A DNA stretch of 64,000 nt from Cryobacterium mannosilyticum. GTDB lineage: Bacteria > Actinomycetota > Actinomycetes > Actinomycetales > Microbacteriaceae. A program made the translations under genes and the position numbers. The notes under the pieces are model-generated. The model was not told where the DNA came from. It did no database searches and worked only from the letters and a program-made list of their open reading frames with translations. Of the stretch, positions 1 to 8,932 are shown one piece after another; position 1 is the first letter of the stretch; each line of letters opens with the position of its first letter. Where the stretch lies: contig NZ_SOFM01000044.1 of the NCBI RefSeq assembly GCF_004402705.1, forward strand, positions 41,529-105,528. Reading direction: 5' to 3'.

Positions 1-227
1 GCGTGCTCACCGAACCGGTCGAATTCATCGCGCGCGGCTTCGTGCAGGACAGGGAATGGATCGCCGGCGCCACCAAGTCGATCGATGACGCCCTCCGCGC
101 CGCCAACAAGATCAAGATCGTCGACGGGCCGCAGCTCGAGGACATCTTCACCCAGAGCGTGACCCGGTGGATGCAGCGCAAGTACCGCCGCATCCCGGTG
201 ATCACCTCGGTCGTCGTCGACGCGTGA
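1..227 (+). CDS. C-terminal fragment of an RNase J-family nuclease
   Basis: Partial gene cut by the left window edge; about 75 residues remain (first whole codon at 3, stop TGA 225-227). The remnant reads like the C-terminal domain of ribonuclease J: a start resembling 'EFIARGF', a helical stretch, and the end 'RRIPVITSVVVDA'. It aligns by eye with the end of the complete RNase J at 12911-14587 ('RRRPMIVPLVIEA'). The metallo-beta-lactamase core would lie outside the window, so function is inferred from this domain only. If right, the genome carries two RNase J paralogues. The next gene starts 67 nt downstream on the same strand. Confidence 0.6.
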   Translation, partial: VLTEPVEFIARGFVQDREWIAGATKSIDDALRAANKIKIVDGPQLEDIFTQSVTRWMQRKYRRIPVITSVVVDA

Positions 228-294
228 GCGGGTGCCGCCGGGCCCCCAGCCCGGCGGCCTCCGTCTTCGCCGAACCCGGAAGTGATATCGCCCC

Positions 295-2403
295 ATGACT
301 CATGAACTGCCCAGCCGGAAGAAGGCGCGTCGTCGAACGCGCCGCCGGTCGATCGTACTGGTCTCCGCCGCCGTCATCGTGGCCCTGCTCGCGACGACCC
401 TGGTCGCCTTCGTCATCAGCCTGCCCGACGACCTGGCCATCGGCCGGTTGTCGCAGAAGAGCAACGTCTACGCCACCCGGAGCGACGGCACGCCGCAGTT
501 GCTGGCGTCGTTCTACGACCAGAACCGGGTCGAGGTCGCCTCGGATGCGATCAGCCAGTTCGTGAAGGATGCGGCGACCTCCGCCGAGGACCCCGGCTTC
601 TACGACCACGGCGGCGTGGACATCTGGGGGACGGTCTCCGGTCTCGTGTCGACCCTGGTGACCGGGACGGCCCGCGGCGGGTCGTCGATCACCCAGCAGT
701 ATGTGAAGAACGTGCTCGTGCAGAAATGCGAGACCCTGGCCGACGAGGCGAAGCGGGCCAGCTGCTACGACACCGCGACGGAGACGAGCCCCGACCGCAA
801 GCTCAAGGAGATGAGCCTCGCGATCGGGCTGGAGAAGAAGTCCTCCAAGGCCGACATCCTGCGCCAGTACCTGAACATCACCGGTTTCGGCGGGTCCGTC
901 TACGGCATCGAATCTGCGGCGAACTACTACTTCAACACGACGGCCGCCGCGCTGACCCTGCCGCAGGCGGCCAGCCTCGTGGCGATCGTGAACAACCCGG
1001 TCAAGTTCCAGCTCGACAAGCCGGAGAGCGCCACCAACGGTGCGGCCACCGGCTACGCGGACAATAAGGAACGGAGGGACTACATCCTCGGCGAGATGCT
1101 GAAGCACAAGAAAATCAGCACGGCCGACCACGACGCCGCGATCGCCTCTCCGATCACCCCGACCATCACCGAACCCAGCACCGGCTGCCAGAGCGCCGCC
1201 GGCAGCGCCTACTTCTGCGACCTGGTGCTGCGCACGCTGCGCAACGACCCGGCCTTCGGCGCGGATCGCGCCACCCGGCTGGCCAACTTCCGGCTCGGCG
1301 GCTACAACGTCTACACCACCCTGGACCTCGACCTGCAGGCCGCCGCCGAGACGACCATGACCGAGAACGTCCCGAAGTCCTTCGAGGACTGGGATGTCGG
1401 CGGCGTCATCTCGAGCGTGGGCGTCGGCACCGGACGGGTGCTCGCGATGACCCAGAACAAGGATTACACCCAGGATCCGGCCGTGGCCGCCGCCAACCCC
1501 AACGCCACGGGCATCAACTTCAACACCGACTCCGACCAGGGTGGGTCGAAGGGGTTCCAGACCGGGTCGACCTACAAGGTCTTCACCCTGGCCGAATGGC
1601 TCAAGGAGGGCAACTCCCTCGCCGACTCGGTCAGCTCCCGGCAGCGCTCGGACTGGGGCGTCTTCCAGGACAGCTGCAACGGACCCCAGGAATACGGCAC
1701 GAGTTTCGACCCCAACAACGACGCCTCCTACGAGAACGGGTCGTACTACTCCGCCCTCCAGTCGACGATCAGCTCGATCAACACCGGGTTCATCGGCATG
1801 GCGAAGAAACTCGACCTGTGCGGCATCCGCAAGACCGCCGAAGCCTTCGGCGTGCACCGGGCCGACGGGGATCCGCTCCAGCAGGGTGCCGCGTCGGTGC
1901 TCGGCACCAACGAGATCGCCCCCCTGGCCATGGCGGCCGCGTACGCCGGGATCGCCAACCAGGGGACCACCTGCAGCCCGATCCTGATCGACCGGATCGT
2001 CGGGCCGGACGGCGCGGAGATCCCCGCCCCCACGTCGACCTGCACGCAATCCGTCAGCCCGGACGTCGCGGCCGCGATGGCCTACGCGATGCACCGGGTG
2101 ATGACCAGCGGCACGGGGACCACCTCGAACCGGGCGACCGACCCGGAGGTGCCGATGATCGGCAAGACCGGCACCACCGACGAGAACAAGGACACCTGGA
2201 TGGCCGGGGCGAGCACCAAGGTCGCCACCGTCGTCGGCGTCGTGACCGTGTCCGGCGCCGGGCAGGACCAACGGGACACCTACTTCGACAACGGCCAGGC
2301 GGCCACCGCCCGGCACCGGATGTGGCCCGACATGATGAGCGTCGCCAACGAGAAATTCGGCGGCGACGAGTTCCCCGAGCCGCCGCGGAGCATGACCCGC
2401 TGA
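295..2403 (+). CDS. Class A penicillin-binding protein (transglycosylase/transpeptidase)
   Basis: Bifunctional murein synthase, 702 aa. It has a short Arg/Lys-rich cytoplasmic tail, then one membrane segment at about residues 20-42. The glycosyltransferase family 51 domain follows: 'EDPGFYDHGG' with catalytic Glu near residue 98, and 'RGGSSITQQ' at 127-135. The C-terminal transpeptidase domain carries the three expected motifs: STYK with Ser425, SIN at 494-496, and KTG at 624-626. It should polymerise lipid II glycan chains and cross-link stem peptides at the outer face of the membrane. No PASTA repeats or long Pro tail are present. The start ATG has no clear Shine-Dalgarno; a TGATAT box lies 6 nt before it, so a leaderless start is possible. 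It converges on prfC across a 25-nt gap holding a hairpin. Confidence 0.93.
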   Translation: MTHELPSRKKARRRTRRRSIVLVSAAVIVALLATTLVAFVISLPDDLAIGRLSQKSNVYATRSDGTPQLLASFYDQNRVEVASDAISQFVKDAATSAEDPGFYDHGGVDIWGTVSGLVSTLVTGTARGGSSITQQYVKNVLVQKCETLADEAKRASCYDTATETSPDRKLKEMSLAIGLEKKSSKADILRQYLNITGFGGSVYGIESAANYYFNTTAAALTLPQAASLVAIVNNPVKFQLDKPESATNGAATGYADNKERRDYILGEMLKHKKISTADHDAAIASPITPTITEPSTGCQSAAGSAYFCDLVLRTLRNDPAFGADRATRLANFRLGGYNVYTTLDLDLQAAAETTMTENVPKSFEDWDVGGVISSVGVGTGRVLAMTQNKDYTQDPAVAAANPNATGINFNTDSDQGGSKGFQTGSTYKVFTLAEWLKEGNSLADSVSSRQRSDWGVFQDSCNGPQEYGTSFDPNNDASYENGSYYSALQSTISSINTGFIGMAKKLDLCGIRKTAEAFGVHRADGDPLQQGAASVLGTNEIAPLAMAAAYAGIANQGTTCSPILIDRIVGPDGAEIPAPTSTCTQSVSPDVAAAMAYAMHRVMTSGTGTTSNRATDPEVPMIGKTGTTDENKDTWMAGASTKVATVVGVVTVSGAGQDQRDTYFDNGQAATARHRMWPDMMSVANEKFGGDEFPEPPRSMTR

Positions 2404-2408
2404 CCTGC

Positions 2409-2428
2409 CCCGGCGGTTCGCCGCCGGG
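2409..2428. terminator. UUCG-loop hairpin between convergent genes
   Basis: An 8-bp G/C stem (CCCGGCGG / CCGCCGGG) closed by a TTCG tetraloop fills the gap between the stops of the penicillin-binding protein and prfC. No T-tract follows, so it is a likely bidirectional or factor-assisted terminator rather than a textbook intrinsic one. Confidence 0.55.
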
Positions 2429-4048
2429 TCAGTGCGCGGCGGCCACCTCCGGGCTGCCGGTGGCAAGGTCCTCGAGCAGCAGTTCCGGGTGGTCGCGCAC
2501 CGTGTTGCGCAGCCGCCAGACCGTGCTGAACAGGGCGAGCAGGGTGCCGTCCGAACGCATCAGCACCTCGACCTGCCGGTCGTGGCCCAGGATCAGCGCG
2601 CTCTCCCGGTCGGTGCGCCTGGCGATCTGGTAGGGCAGGGCCTCCGAACGGATGGCCGCGCCGAAGTCGTGGGTCATCCGCTCCTCGACCACCTCGAACT
2701 GCATCGGCCCGACCGCGCCGAGCACGGGGGACTGGTCGCCGCGCAGATCGGAGCGCATCACCTGGATGACCCCCTCGTGGTCGAGCTGGTCGATCCCGCG
2801 GCGGAACTGCTTGTGCTTGCTGCTGTCGGCCGAGCGCACCACCCGGAAGTGCTCCGGGGCGAACATCGGCAGCGGCGGGTACTCCACCGGGTCGCCCTCG
2901 AAGATCGAGTCGCCCACCCGGAGCGCTGAGGCGTTGACCAGGCCGACGATGTCGCCGGGCCAGGCCTCATCGGCAACCTCGCGTTCCCGGCCGAACAGGT
3001 GCTGCGCGTACTTCGTGGCGAACGGCCGGCCGCTGGCCGCGTGGGTGACGATCATGCCGCGGCGGAACTGCCCTGAGCAGACCCGGACGAAAGCGACGTG
3101 GTCCCGGTGGGAGGCGTTCATGCCGGACTGCACCTTGAAGACGAAGCCGGAGAACGCGCTGCCGACGGGGCGGTGGCCGCCGGAGGCGTCCTCGCGTGCC
3201 TCGGCGGCCGGGGCGAAGTCGACCAGGGTGTCGAGGATGTGCTGCACCCCGAAGTTGAGCACGGCGGCGGCGAAGAGCACGGGGGTGGTCTCATTGGCCA
3301 GGAACCTGGCCTCGTCGTGGTCCTGGTCCTCCTCGGTGAGCAGTTCCGACTCCTCGGTCGCGGTCTGCCAGGCGTCGCCCTCGTCGGCGGCGGCGACATC
3401 CGCGCTCACCCGTTCGAAGCCGGCGGCCTTCGCGCCGCCGGCGGTGCGGGTGAACCGCACGAACTCGTGGCTGGAACGCTCGATCACGCCGCGGAAGTCC
3501 CCGGCGATCCCGACCGGCCAGGTCAGCGGAGTGGGGATCAGGCCGGTGCGCCGGCGGATCTCATCCATCAGGTCGAGCGCCTCGGCGCCGGGGCGGTCCC
3601 ACTTGTTGATGACGGTGATCACGGGGAGGTTGCGCTGCCGGCAGACCTCGAACAGCTTCATGGTCTGCACCTCGAGGCCCTTGCTCGCGTCCACGAGCAT
3701 GACGGCGGCGTCGACGGCCGAGAGCACCCGGAAGGTGTCCTCGGAGAAGTCGGCGTGGCCGGGGGTGTCGACGAGGTTGATCACGGCGTCGCGGTACTCG
3801 AACTGGATCGCCGCGCTGGTCACCGAGATGCCGCGGGCCTGCTCCATCGCCATCCAGTCGGACACCGTGCCGCGGCGCCCCGCCTTGCCGTGGGTGGCCC
3901 CGGCGGTGGTGATGGCACGCGCGTGCAGCAGCAGCGCCTCGGTGAGCGTCGACTTCCCCGCGTCGGGGTGGGAGATCACGGCGAACGTGCGGCGTCGTCG
4001 AGCCTCAGAGAGTACCTCGGGCGTGGACAGGCCGATGGGCTGCGTCAT
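2429..4048 (-). CDS. prfC: Peptide chain release factor 3
   Basis: Translational GTPase of 539 aa that recycles release factors RF1/RF2 from the ribosome after peptide release. G1 is HPDAGKST at residues 27-34, followed by the switch region 'GTVSDWMAMEQARGISVTSA', G3 'VDTPGH' and G4 'NKWDRPG'. Elongation-factor domain 2 and the RF3 C-terminal domain follow, and the length matches the family. I chose the ATG at 4046-4048 over an upstream in-frame GTG at 4063 because AAGGA lies at the right distance before the ATG. Many actinobacteria lack RF3, so its presence is informative but not unusual for this group. It diverges from the aldo/keto reductase gene. Confidence 0.95.
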   Translation of the reverse strand: MTQPIGLSTPEVLSEARRRRTFAVISHPDAGKSTLTEALLLHARAITTAGATHGKAGRRGTVSDWMAMEQARGISVTSAAIQFEYRDAVINLVDTPGHADFSEDTFRVLSAVDAAVMLVDASKGLEVQTMKLFEVCRQRNLPVITVINKWDRPGAEALDLMDEIRRRTGLIPTPLTWPVGIAGDFRGVIERSSHEFVRFTRTAGGAKAAGFERVSADVAAADEGDAWQTATEESELLTEEDQDHDEARFLANETTPVLFAAAVLNFGVQHILDTLVDFAPAAEAREDASGGHRPVGSAFSGFVFKVQSGMNASHRDHVAFVRVCSGQFRRGMIVTHAASGRPFATKYAQHLFGREREVADEAWPGDIVGLVNASALRVGDSIFEGDPVEYPPLPMFAPEHFRVVRSADSSKHKQFRRGIDQLDHEGVIQVMRSDLRGDQSPVLGAVGPMQFEVVEERMTHDFGAAIRSEALPYQIARRTDRESALILGHDRQVEVLMRSDGTLLALFSTVWRLRNTVRDHPELLLEDLATGSPEVAAAH

Positions 4049-4253
4049 GGATCCTTCTTTCACGGGCGATTCAGGCCGGCGGAGGCGACGCCTCTGCGGC
4101 GGCCAGGTCAGAATCGTTCCCCTCCAACTCTAACTTGACCCGCGAGAGGCTCGTTTCGGGCCCGGGACCCCACGGTTTGGTAACGGTTAGGGCGTGTCCT
4201 TTGTCTGAACGGGTGCGGGGGTTATTCTCGGCACTGAGCGGAGGGAGTGACGG

Positions 4254-5312
4254 ATGCCCCGACCGGCCATGCACGGACACGGCACGCGGCCCGTGAGCGC
4301 GCCGTCCACCGGGCCGGCAGCGTTGCAGGGCCCGCCCGCCATCTCGCTCCCCATCCCCGTATCCGTCTCCGTGCAGTCCCTGCCGACGCCGCAGAGCCTC
4401 CGCCGCACCATCGCCGACACCGACCTCACGGTCCACCCGCTCGCCCTCGGCACGAGCGTGTTCGGCTGGACGGCAGACGGGGAGACCAGCGCCCGGGTGC
4501 TCGATGCGCACCGCGACCTCGGCGGCAACTTCCTCGACACCGCCGACAGCTACACCTCCGGGCGAAGCGAGGTGATCGTCGGCAACTGGCTGCGCTCCCG
4601 CGGCGCCCGCGACGGCACCGTGATCGCCACCAAGATCGGCAAGAACCGGGACAACCCCGGGCTGTCGCCGCGCAGCATCATCGGCGCCGTGCAGGCCTCG
4701 CTCGACCGGCTCGGCACCGACTACATCGACCTTCTGCACTTCCACTTCGACGATCCGACCGTTCCCCTGGAGGAGAGCCTCGGCGCCGTCGACGTGCTCA
4801 TCCGCAGCGGCCAGGTGCGCTACCTCGCCGCGTCGAACTTCTCCGCCGAACGCCTGATGGAGGCCCGGGTGCTCGCCGCCAACGGCCTGCCCCGGTTCGT
4901 GGCGCTGCAGACCCAGTACAGCCTGCTCCACCGCGCGCCGTTCGAGTCCTCGCTGGCGCTGGTCACCCGGGCGCAGGGCATGTCGGTGCTGCCCTACTTC
5001 GCTCTCGCGCACGGCTTCCTGGCCGGCCGCTACCGGTCGAAGGCCGACCTGCAGAAGACGACCCGCGCCGCCCGCGCCGCCAAATACGTCACCCGCACCG
5101 GGCTGCGGATGCTCGCGGTCGTCGACCGCATCGCCGAGGAGCACGCCGTGGCCCCGGCGACCATCGCGATCGCCTGGCTCCTCGCCCGCGGCCAGGTCGT
5201 CGCCCCGGTGGCCAGCGCCAGCCACCCCGACCAGGTGGAGGCGCTCCTGGCCGCCGCCGGCATCCGCCTGACCCGCGGCGACATGGTGGACCTGGACCGG
5301 GCCTCGGCCTAG
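4254..5312 (+). CDS. Aldo/keto reductase
   Basis: NAD(P)H-dependent oxidoreductase with a TIM-barrel fold; 352 aa from this start. The AKR catalytic tetrad is visible as Asp95, Tyr100, Lys127 and His162 ('NFLDTADSY', 'ATKIG', 'LLHFHF'). The C-terminal cofactor-binding part includes 'SASHPDQVEALLAAAGI'. The first ~45 residues are Pro/Ser-rich and lack family similarity. A GTG at 4371 would give a more typical 313-aa protein, but GGAGGG sits 8 nt before the ATG at 4254 and supports the longer form. The substrate cannot be read from sequence. Monocistronic, divergent from prfC. Confidence 0.85.
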   Translation: MPRPAMHGHGTRPVSAPSTGPAALQGPPAISLPIPVSVSVQSLPTPQSLRRTIADTDLTVHPLALGTSVFGWTADGETSARVLDAHRDLGGNFLDTADSYTSGRSEVIVGNWLRSRGARDGTVIATKIGKNRDNPGLSPRSIIGAVQASLDRLGTDYIDLLHFHFDDPTVPLEESLGAVDVLIRSGQVRYLAASNFSAERLMEARVLAANGLPRFVALQTQYSLLHRAPFESSLALVTRAQGMSVLPYFALAHGFLAGRYRSKADLQKTTRAARAAKYVTRTGLRMLAVVDRIAEEHAVAPATIAIAWLLARGQVVAPVASASHPDQVEALLAAAGIRLTRGDMVDLDRASA

Positions 5313-5423
5313 CGACGCCGCCGCGACGCCCAGGGGCGACGCCCGCCGTGGCGGAATCGGGTCGCCCGCGGGCGCGAGTCGGGCCTCGGCCGCGCAGGCC
5401 CGGTGACGTAGGGTGGGGGAGAT

Positions 5424-6779
5424 ATGAACGGTGCCGTTGAGTTTCCCCTGGACCTGGCCGAACTCTCCTTCCGAGCGGCCGGTGAGTCCCTCGTACGCCG
5501 CAGCGTGCTGCCGAGCGGTGTGCGCATCGTCAGCGAGCACGTGCCCGGCAGTCGCAGCCTGACCATCGGCTACTGGGTCGCCGTCGGCTCCCGCGACGAG
5601 GAGCCCGGCCATTTCGGGTCGACCCACTTCCTGGAGCACCTCCTGTTCAAGGGCACGGCGAAGCGCACCGCGCTGGACATCGCGATCGCCTTCGACTCCG
5701 TCGGCGGCGAGCACAACGCGATGACCGCCAAGGAGTACACCTGTTACTACGCCAAGGTGCAGGACCGTGACCTGCCGATGGCGGTCGAGGTGCTCACCGA
5801 CATGCTCACCTCGTCGCTGCTGGACCCGGTCGAGTTCGAGAACGAACGCGGCGTCATCCTCGAAGAACTCGCCATGGCCGACGACGACCCGTCGGACGTC
5901 GCGAACGAGCGATTCTTCGAGGCCGTGATGGGGGAGCATCCGCTCGGCCGGCCGATCGGCGGCAGCCCCGACACGATCCGGGCCGCCACCCACGCCGCCG
6001 TGCACGAGCACTACCGGGCCAACTACCGCCCTCAGGACCTCGTCGTCACGGTGGCGGGGGCGGTCGACCACGACGTGCTCGTCGCGGCCGTGACCCGTGC
6101 CCTCGCCCTGGCCGGCTGGGACCTGAGCGAATACGCCGCGCCCGTCGGCCGACGCTCCGGCAGCCCGGCGGGCATCAGCCAGGGTGCCCGGCTCACGATC
6201 GTGCCGCGGCCGCTGGAACAGGCCAACCTACTGATGGGGTTCCCCGGCCTCCTCGCCACCGACGACCGGCGCGTCACGATGAGCGTGCTGAACTCCATCT
6301 TCGGCGGCGGCATGTCCTCCCGACTGTTCCAGGAGGTGCGGGAGAAGCGCGGACTGGCCTACTCGGTCTACTCCTTCGCCCCCGGCTACTCCGACGCCGG
6401 ATTGTTCGGCATGTACGCCGGCTGCACGCCGGCGAAGGCCGGCCAGGTCGCCGAGCTGATGCTCAGCGAGCTGCACCGGCTCGCCGAGCACGGCGTCACC
6501 GCCGACGAGATGAAGCGGGCGTCGGGCCAGCTGTCGGGGGCATCCGCCCTCGCCCTCGAGGACTCCGACACCCGGATGTCCCGGCTGGGCCGCTCCGAGA
6601 TCACCCTCGGTGAGTTCATCGACCTCGATGAGGCGCTCCGCCGCCTTGCCCTGGTCACCGCCGCGGACGTCCAGGCGCTGGCCGTCGACCTGGCGGCCGG
6701 CCCGCTATCGATCGCCGCCGTCGGCGCGCTGGAGCCTGACGCCTTCGCGGCCATCCTGCCGGACCCGCTCCGCTCCTGA
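5424..6779 (+). CDS. M16-family zinc metallopeptidase
   Basis: Predicted zinc protease of 451 aa related to mitochondrial processing peptidase. The inverted zinc motif HxxEH is visible as His68-Phe-Leu-Glu71-His72 ('STHFLEHLLFKG'), with the downstream acidic ligand expected in 'FENERGVILEEL'. The C-terminal M16 half follows ('GGGMSSRLFQEVREKRGLAY'). In actinobacteria this gene usually follows pnp and precedes dapB; here pnp is absent upstream, while dapB lies about 1.3 kb downstream. A TAGGGT box ends 9 nt before the ATG. Confidence 0.92.
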   Translation: MNGAVEFPLDLAELSFRAAGESLVRRSVLPSGVRIVSEHVPGSRSLTIGYWVAVGSRDEEPGHFGSTHFLEHLLFKGTAKRTALDIAIAFDSVGGEHNAMTAKEYTCYYAKVQDRDLPMAVEVLTDMLTSSLLDPVEFENERGVILEELAMADDDPSDVANERFFEAVMGEHPLGRPIGGSPDTIRAATHAAVHEHYRANYRPQDLVVTVAGAVDHDVLVAAVTRALALAGWDLSEYAAPVGRRSGSPAGISQGARLTIVPRPLEQANLLMGFPGLLATDDRRVTMSVLNSIFGGGMSSRLFQEVREKRGLAYSVYSFAPGYSDAGLFGMYAGCTPAKAGQVAELMLSELHRLAEHGVTADEMKRASGQLSGASALALEDSDTRMSRLGRSEITLGEFIDLDEALRRLALVTAADVQALAVDLAAGPLSIAAVGALEPDAFAAILPDPLRS

Positions 6780-6868
6780 CTTCCCGCCAACCGACTCCGG
6801 CGCAGACGCCGGCATCCGACCCGGCCGCCCACCGCTCACCCGGGCGCAGCGAATCGAAAGAGAACAAC

Positions 6869-7471
6869 TTGCCCCACTACATCTACCTCGTGCGCCACGG
6901 TGAACAGCAGGATGCCGAACACGGCCTGCCGGACGGCCCGCTGTCCGCGCGCGGCAAGCGCCAGGCCCAGCTGATCGCCGAGCGCCTCGGCGGGGTGCCG
7001 TTCACGGCCGCGTACCATTCCCCGCTGCAGCGGGCCGCGGAGACGGCGAAGATCATCGCCCAGCGCCTGCCCGCGCTCACGCCCGAACCCTCGGCGCTGC
7101 TCTTCGACTGCATTCCGTCCGGCAGGGCGCCGGAGACCCCGACGGCCTACGCCCCGTTCTTCGGTGCGGTCACCGAGGCGGAGATCGAGGCCGGGAGCGC
7201 CCAGATGGAGGACGCCGTCGCCGAGTTCCTCCAGCCGAGGCGCGGGGAACACCACGACCTGCTGATCACCCACAACTTCGTCATCGCCTGGTTCGTGCGC
7301 GAGGTGCTCGGCGCACCGGACTGGCGCTGGATCAGCATCAACCAGGCCAACTGCGGCCTCACGGTGCTGCACCAGAAGCCCGGCCGGCCGTGGACCATGG
7401 TCACCCACAACGACACCGGGCACCTCCCCGTGGAGCTGCGCACAGGCCTGCCCGACCCGCTCCTTTTCTAG
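6869..7471 (+). CDS. Histidine phosphatase family protein
   Basis: Phosphoglycerate-mutase-like phosphatase of 200 aa. The phospho-accepting histidine is in 'LVRHGEQQ' near the N-terminus; the second catalytic histidine is in 'LLITHNFV'. It starts at TTG, with a purine-rich GAAAGAG upstream. The physiological substrate is not deducible. It follows the M16 gene by 89 nt and converges on the GNAT gene across a hairpin. Confidence 0.85.
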   Translation: MPHYIYLVRHGEQQDAEHGLPDGPLSARGKRQAQLIAERLGGVPFTAAYHSPLQRAAETAKIIAQRLPALTPEPSALLFDCIPSGRAPETPTAYAPFFGAVTEAEIEAGSAQMEDAVAEFLQPRRGEHHDLLITHNFVIAWFVREVLGAPDWRWISINQANCGLTVLHQKPGRPWTMVTHNDTGHLPVELRTGLPDPLLF

Positions 7472-7486
7472 CGGCGCGCTTCTCGC

Positions 7487-7510
7487 GGCGCGCTTCGAGC
7501 GAAGCGCGCC
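7487..7510. terminator. Hairpin between convergent genes
   Basis: Perfect 10-bp stem (GGCGCGCTTC / GAAGCGCGCC) with loop GAGC between the convergent histidine phosphatase and GNAT genes. The 5' arm is partly duplicated just upstream (7473-7482). There is no T-tract; likely a bidirectional terminator. Confidence 0.6.
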
Positions 7511-7519
7511 CGGACGGCC

Positions 7520-8026
7520 TCAGGCGAGCAGCTTGCGGTACCAGTTGGTGGCGTTCGGGTTGTCGTTGTAGGGTGCGCAGTCCTCGTACCCGGCGCTCGA
7601 GTAGAGCACCCCGGCCGCTGTCAGGCTCGCGTTCGTGTCGAGCACGAGCTCGTCGGCGCCGAAGTCCCGCGCCCGCCGTTCCAGCTCGGCGAGCAGGACG
7701 CGGCCCCAGCCCCGGCCACGCACCTGCGGCTGCAGCCAGAGGTGCTTGACCTCGTAGCGCACCCGGCCGGCCGGCGAATCAGCGATCCGGCGGATGCCGC
7801 CGCACCCCACGAACGCGCGTTCCCGTTTGCCGGGCTCCTCGCTGACCAGCAGGAACACCCCGTTCGGCTGCACGAACTCGCCCGGCGTCGGGAAGGTGGT
7901 GCGGTAGGCACCCTGATCGGCCGGGAAGCTCGACTCACGATCACTGAAGTACTGGGTGAGCAGCACGATCGAGCCGGCATCCGTCACCGACACGTCGCTG
8001 AAGGCCGGGGCTGGAGAATCGGACAT
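7520..8026 (-). CDS. GNAT-family N-acetyltransferase
   Basis: Acetyl-CoA-dependent acyltransferase of 168 aa. Motif A is seen as 'LWLQPQVRGRGWGRVLLAEL', containing the R-G-x-G-W-G pyrophosphate-binding loop. The substrate is unknown. The ATG is preceded by TAGCCT at 8033-8038 with a 6-nt spacer, the leaderless arrangement seen repeatedly in this window. It is divergent from dapB, and the two probable leaderless promoters lie about 40 bp apart. Confidence 0.85.
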   Translation of the reverse strand: MSDSPAPAFSDVSVTDAGSIVLLTQYFSDRESSFPADQGAYRTTFPTPGEFVQPNGVFLLVSEEPGKRERAFVGCGGIRRIADSPAGRVRYEVKHLWLQPQVRGRGWGRVLLAELERRARDFGADELVLDTNASLTAAGVLYSSAGYEDCAPYNDNPNATNWYRKLLA

Positions 8027-8032
8027 GGGTCA

Positions 8033-8038
8033 AGGCTA
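8033..8038 (-). promoter_or_regulatory. Leaderless -10 box of the GNAT gene
   Basis: TAGCCT on the minus strand, 6 nt (TGACCC) before the ATG at 8026, placing the transcript start at the start codon. Confidence 0.5.
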
Positions 8039-8077
8039 CTTCGCCCGGCCGCTGCGGCAATGGCCCGCCGCCCTTGG

Positions 8078-8083
8078 TAGATT
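8078..8083 (+). promoter_or_regulatory. Leaderless -10 box of dapB
   Basis: TAGATT followed by GGACCC and then ATG at 8090. The same 6-nt spacer GGACCC is found before dapF and tyrS. Confidence 0.55.
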
Positions 8084-8089
8084 GGACCC

Positions 8090-8932
8090 ATGACAACACG
8101 GGTGGCCATCGTCGGCGTAACGGGAACGATGGGCCGCCTCGTCGCCGCACTGGTCGAGAAGACGGACGGCTACGACCTCGTCGCCGGGCTGAACTCCGCC
8201 AGCGACCTGGCCGAGATGCTCGGCGCCGACGTGGTGATCGACCTGACCGTGCCCCGGGCCAGCCAGGGCGTCGTCGACTTCGCCGTCGACCATGGGCTCC
8301 GTGTGCTCGTCGGCACCTCCGGCTGGTCGCAGGAGCGGATCGACGCCCTCGCCCGCCGCATCGCCGGGCGCGACGACACCGGCGTGGTCATCATCCCCAA
8401 CTTCTCCATCGGCTCGGTCATCGGCACCGCGCTCTCGGCCATGGTGGCCCGGTTCTTCGACTCGATCGAGATCGTCGAGGCGCACCAGGCCGGCAAGGTC
8501 GACTCGCCGTCGGGCACCGCGGTGCGCACGGCCGAACTGATCGGGCGGGCCAGGGCCGGCCTCGGGCCGGTGTCCGCGCCGCACATCGACCAGCGAGCCC
8601 GCGGCCAGCAAGTCTCCAGCGTCCCGGTGCACAGCCTCCGGCTCGAGGGGCTGCTCGCCCGCCAGGACGTCATCTTCGGCGGCACGGGGGAGACCCTGAC
8701 GATCAGCCACAACACCCTCTCCGCGGCTGCCTACGAGCGCGGCATCCTGCTGGCCCTCGCCGCGGCCGTGTCGGCGCGCGGCGTGACGGTCGGGCTCGAC
8801 CAGGTCGTGGACCTCGGCCTCGGGGAGCCGGTCCGGCCGGATGTCCCGGCGGAACCGGGACCGGACGACTCCACACCCGACGGCGCCGTGCCCGACGGCT
8901 CTGTTCTCGACAGTTCAGGCGCCGGCGCATGA
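8090..8932 (+). CDS. dapB: 4-hydroxy-tetrahydrodipicolinate reductase
   Basis: Second committed step of diaminopimelate/lysine synthesis: NAD(P)H reduction of the dapA product. The N-terminal nucleotide-binding motif is 'GVTGTMGR', and the catalytic and substrate-binding signature is 'EAHQAGKVDSPSGTA'. The domain ends near residue 245. About 35 residues of Pro/Asp/Gly-rich tail follow ('PDDSTPDGAVPDGSVLD'), which is unusual for the family. Its TGA overlaps the ATG of the next gene (ATGA at 8929-8932), suggesting coupled translation. dapA and dapF lie elsewhere in the window. Confidence 0.95.
   Translation: MTTRVAIVGVTGTMGRLVAALVEKTDGYDLVAGLNSASDLAEMLGADVVIDLTVPRASQGVVDFAVDHGLRVLVGTSGWSQERIDALARRIAGRDDTGVVIIPNFSIGSVIGTALSAMVARFFDSIEIVEAHQAGKVDSPSGTAVRTAELIGRARAGLGPVSAPHIDQRARGQQVSSVPVHSLRLEGLLARQDVIFGGTGETLTISHNTLSAAAYERGILLALAAAVSARGVTVGLDQVVDLGLGEPVRPDVPAEPGPDDSTPDGAVPDGSVLDSSGAGA

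Noticed and set aside
202..2466. A 754-residue minus-strand open frame over the penicillin-binding protein gene
   Set aside because: Same codon-bias shadow effect; the plus-strand protein has all catalytic motifs in place.
4071..6071. A 666-residue minus-strand open frame over the aldo/keto reductase and M16 genes
   Set aside because: Crosses two real genes, no recognisable protein features.
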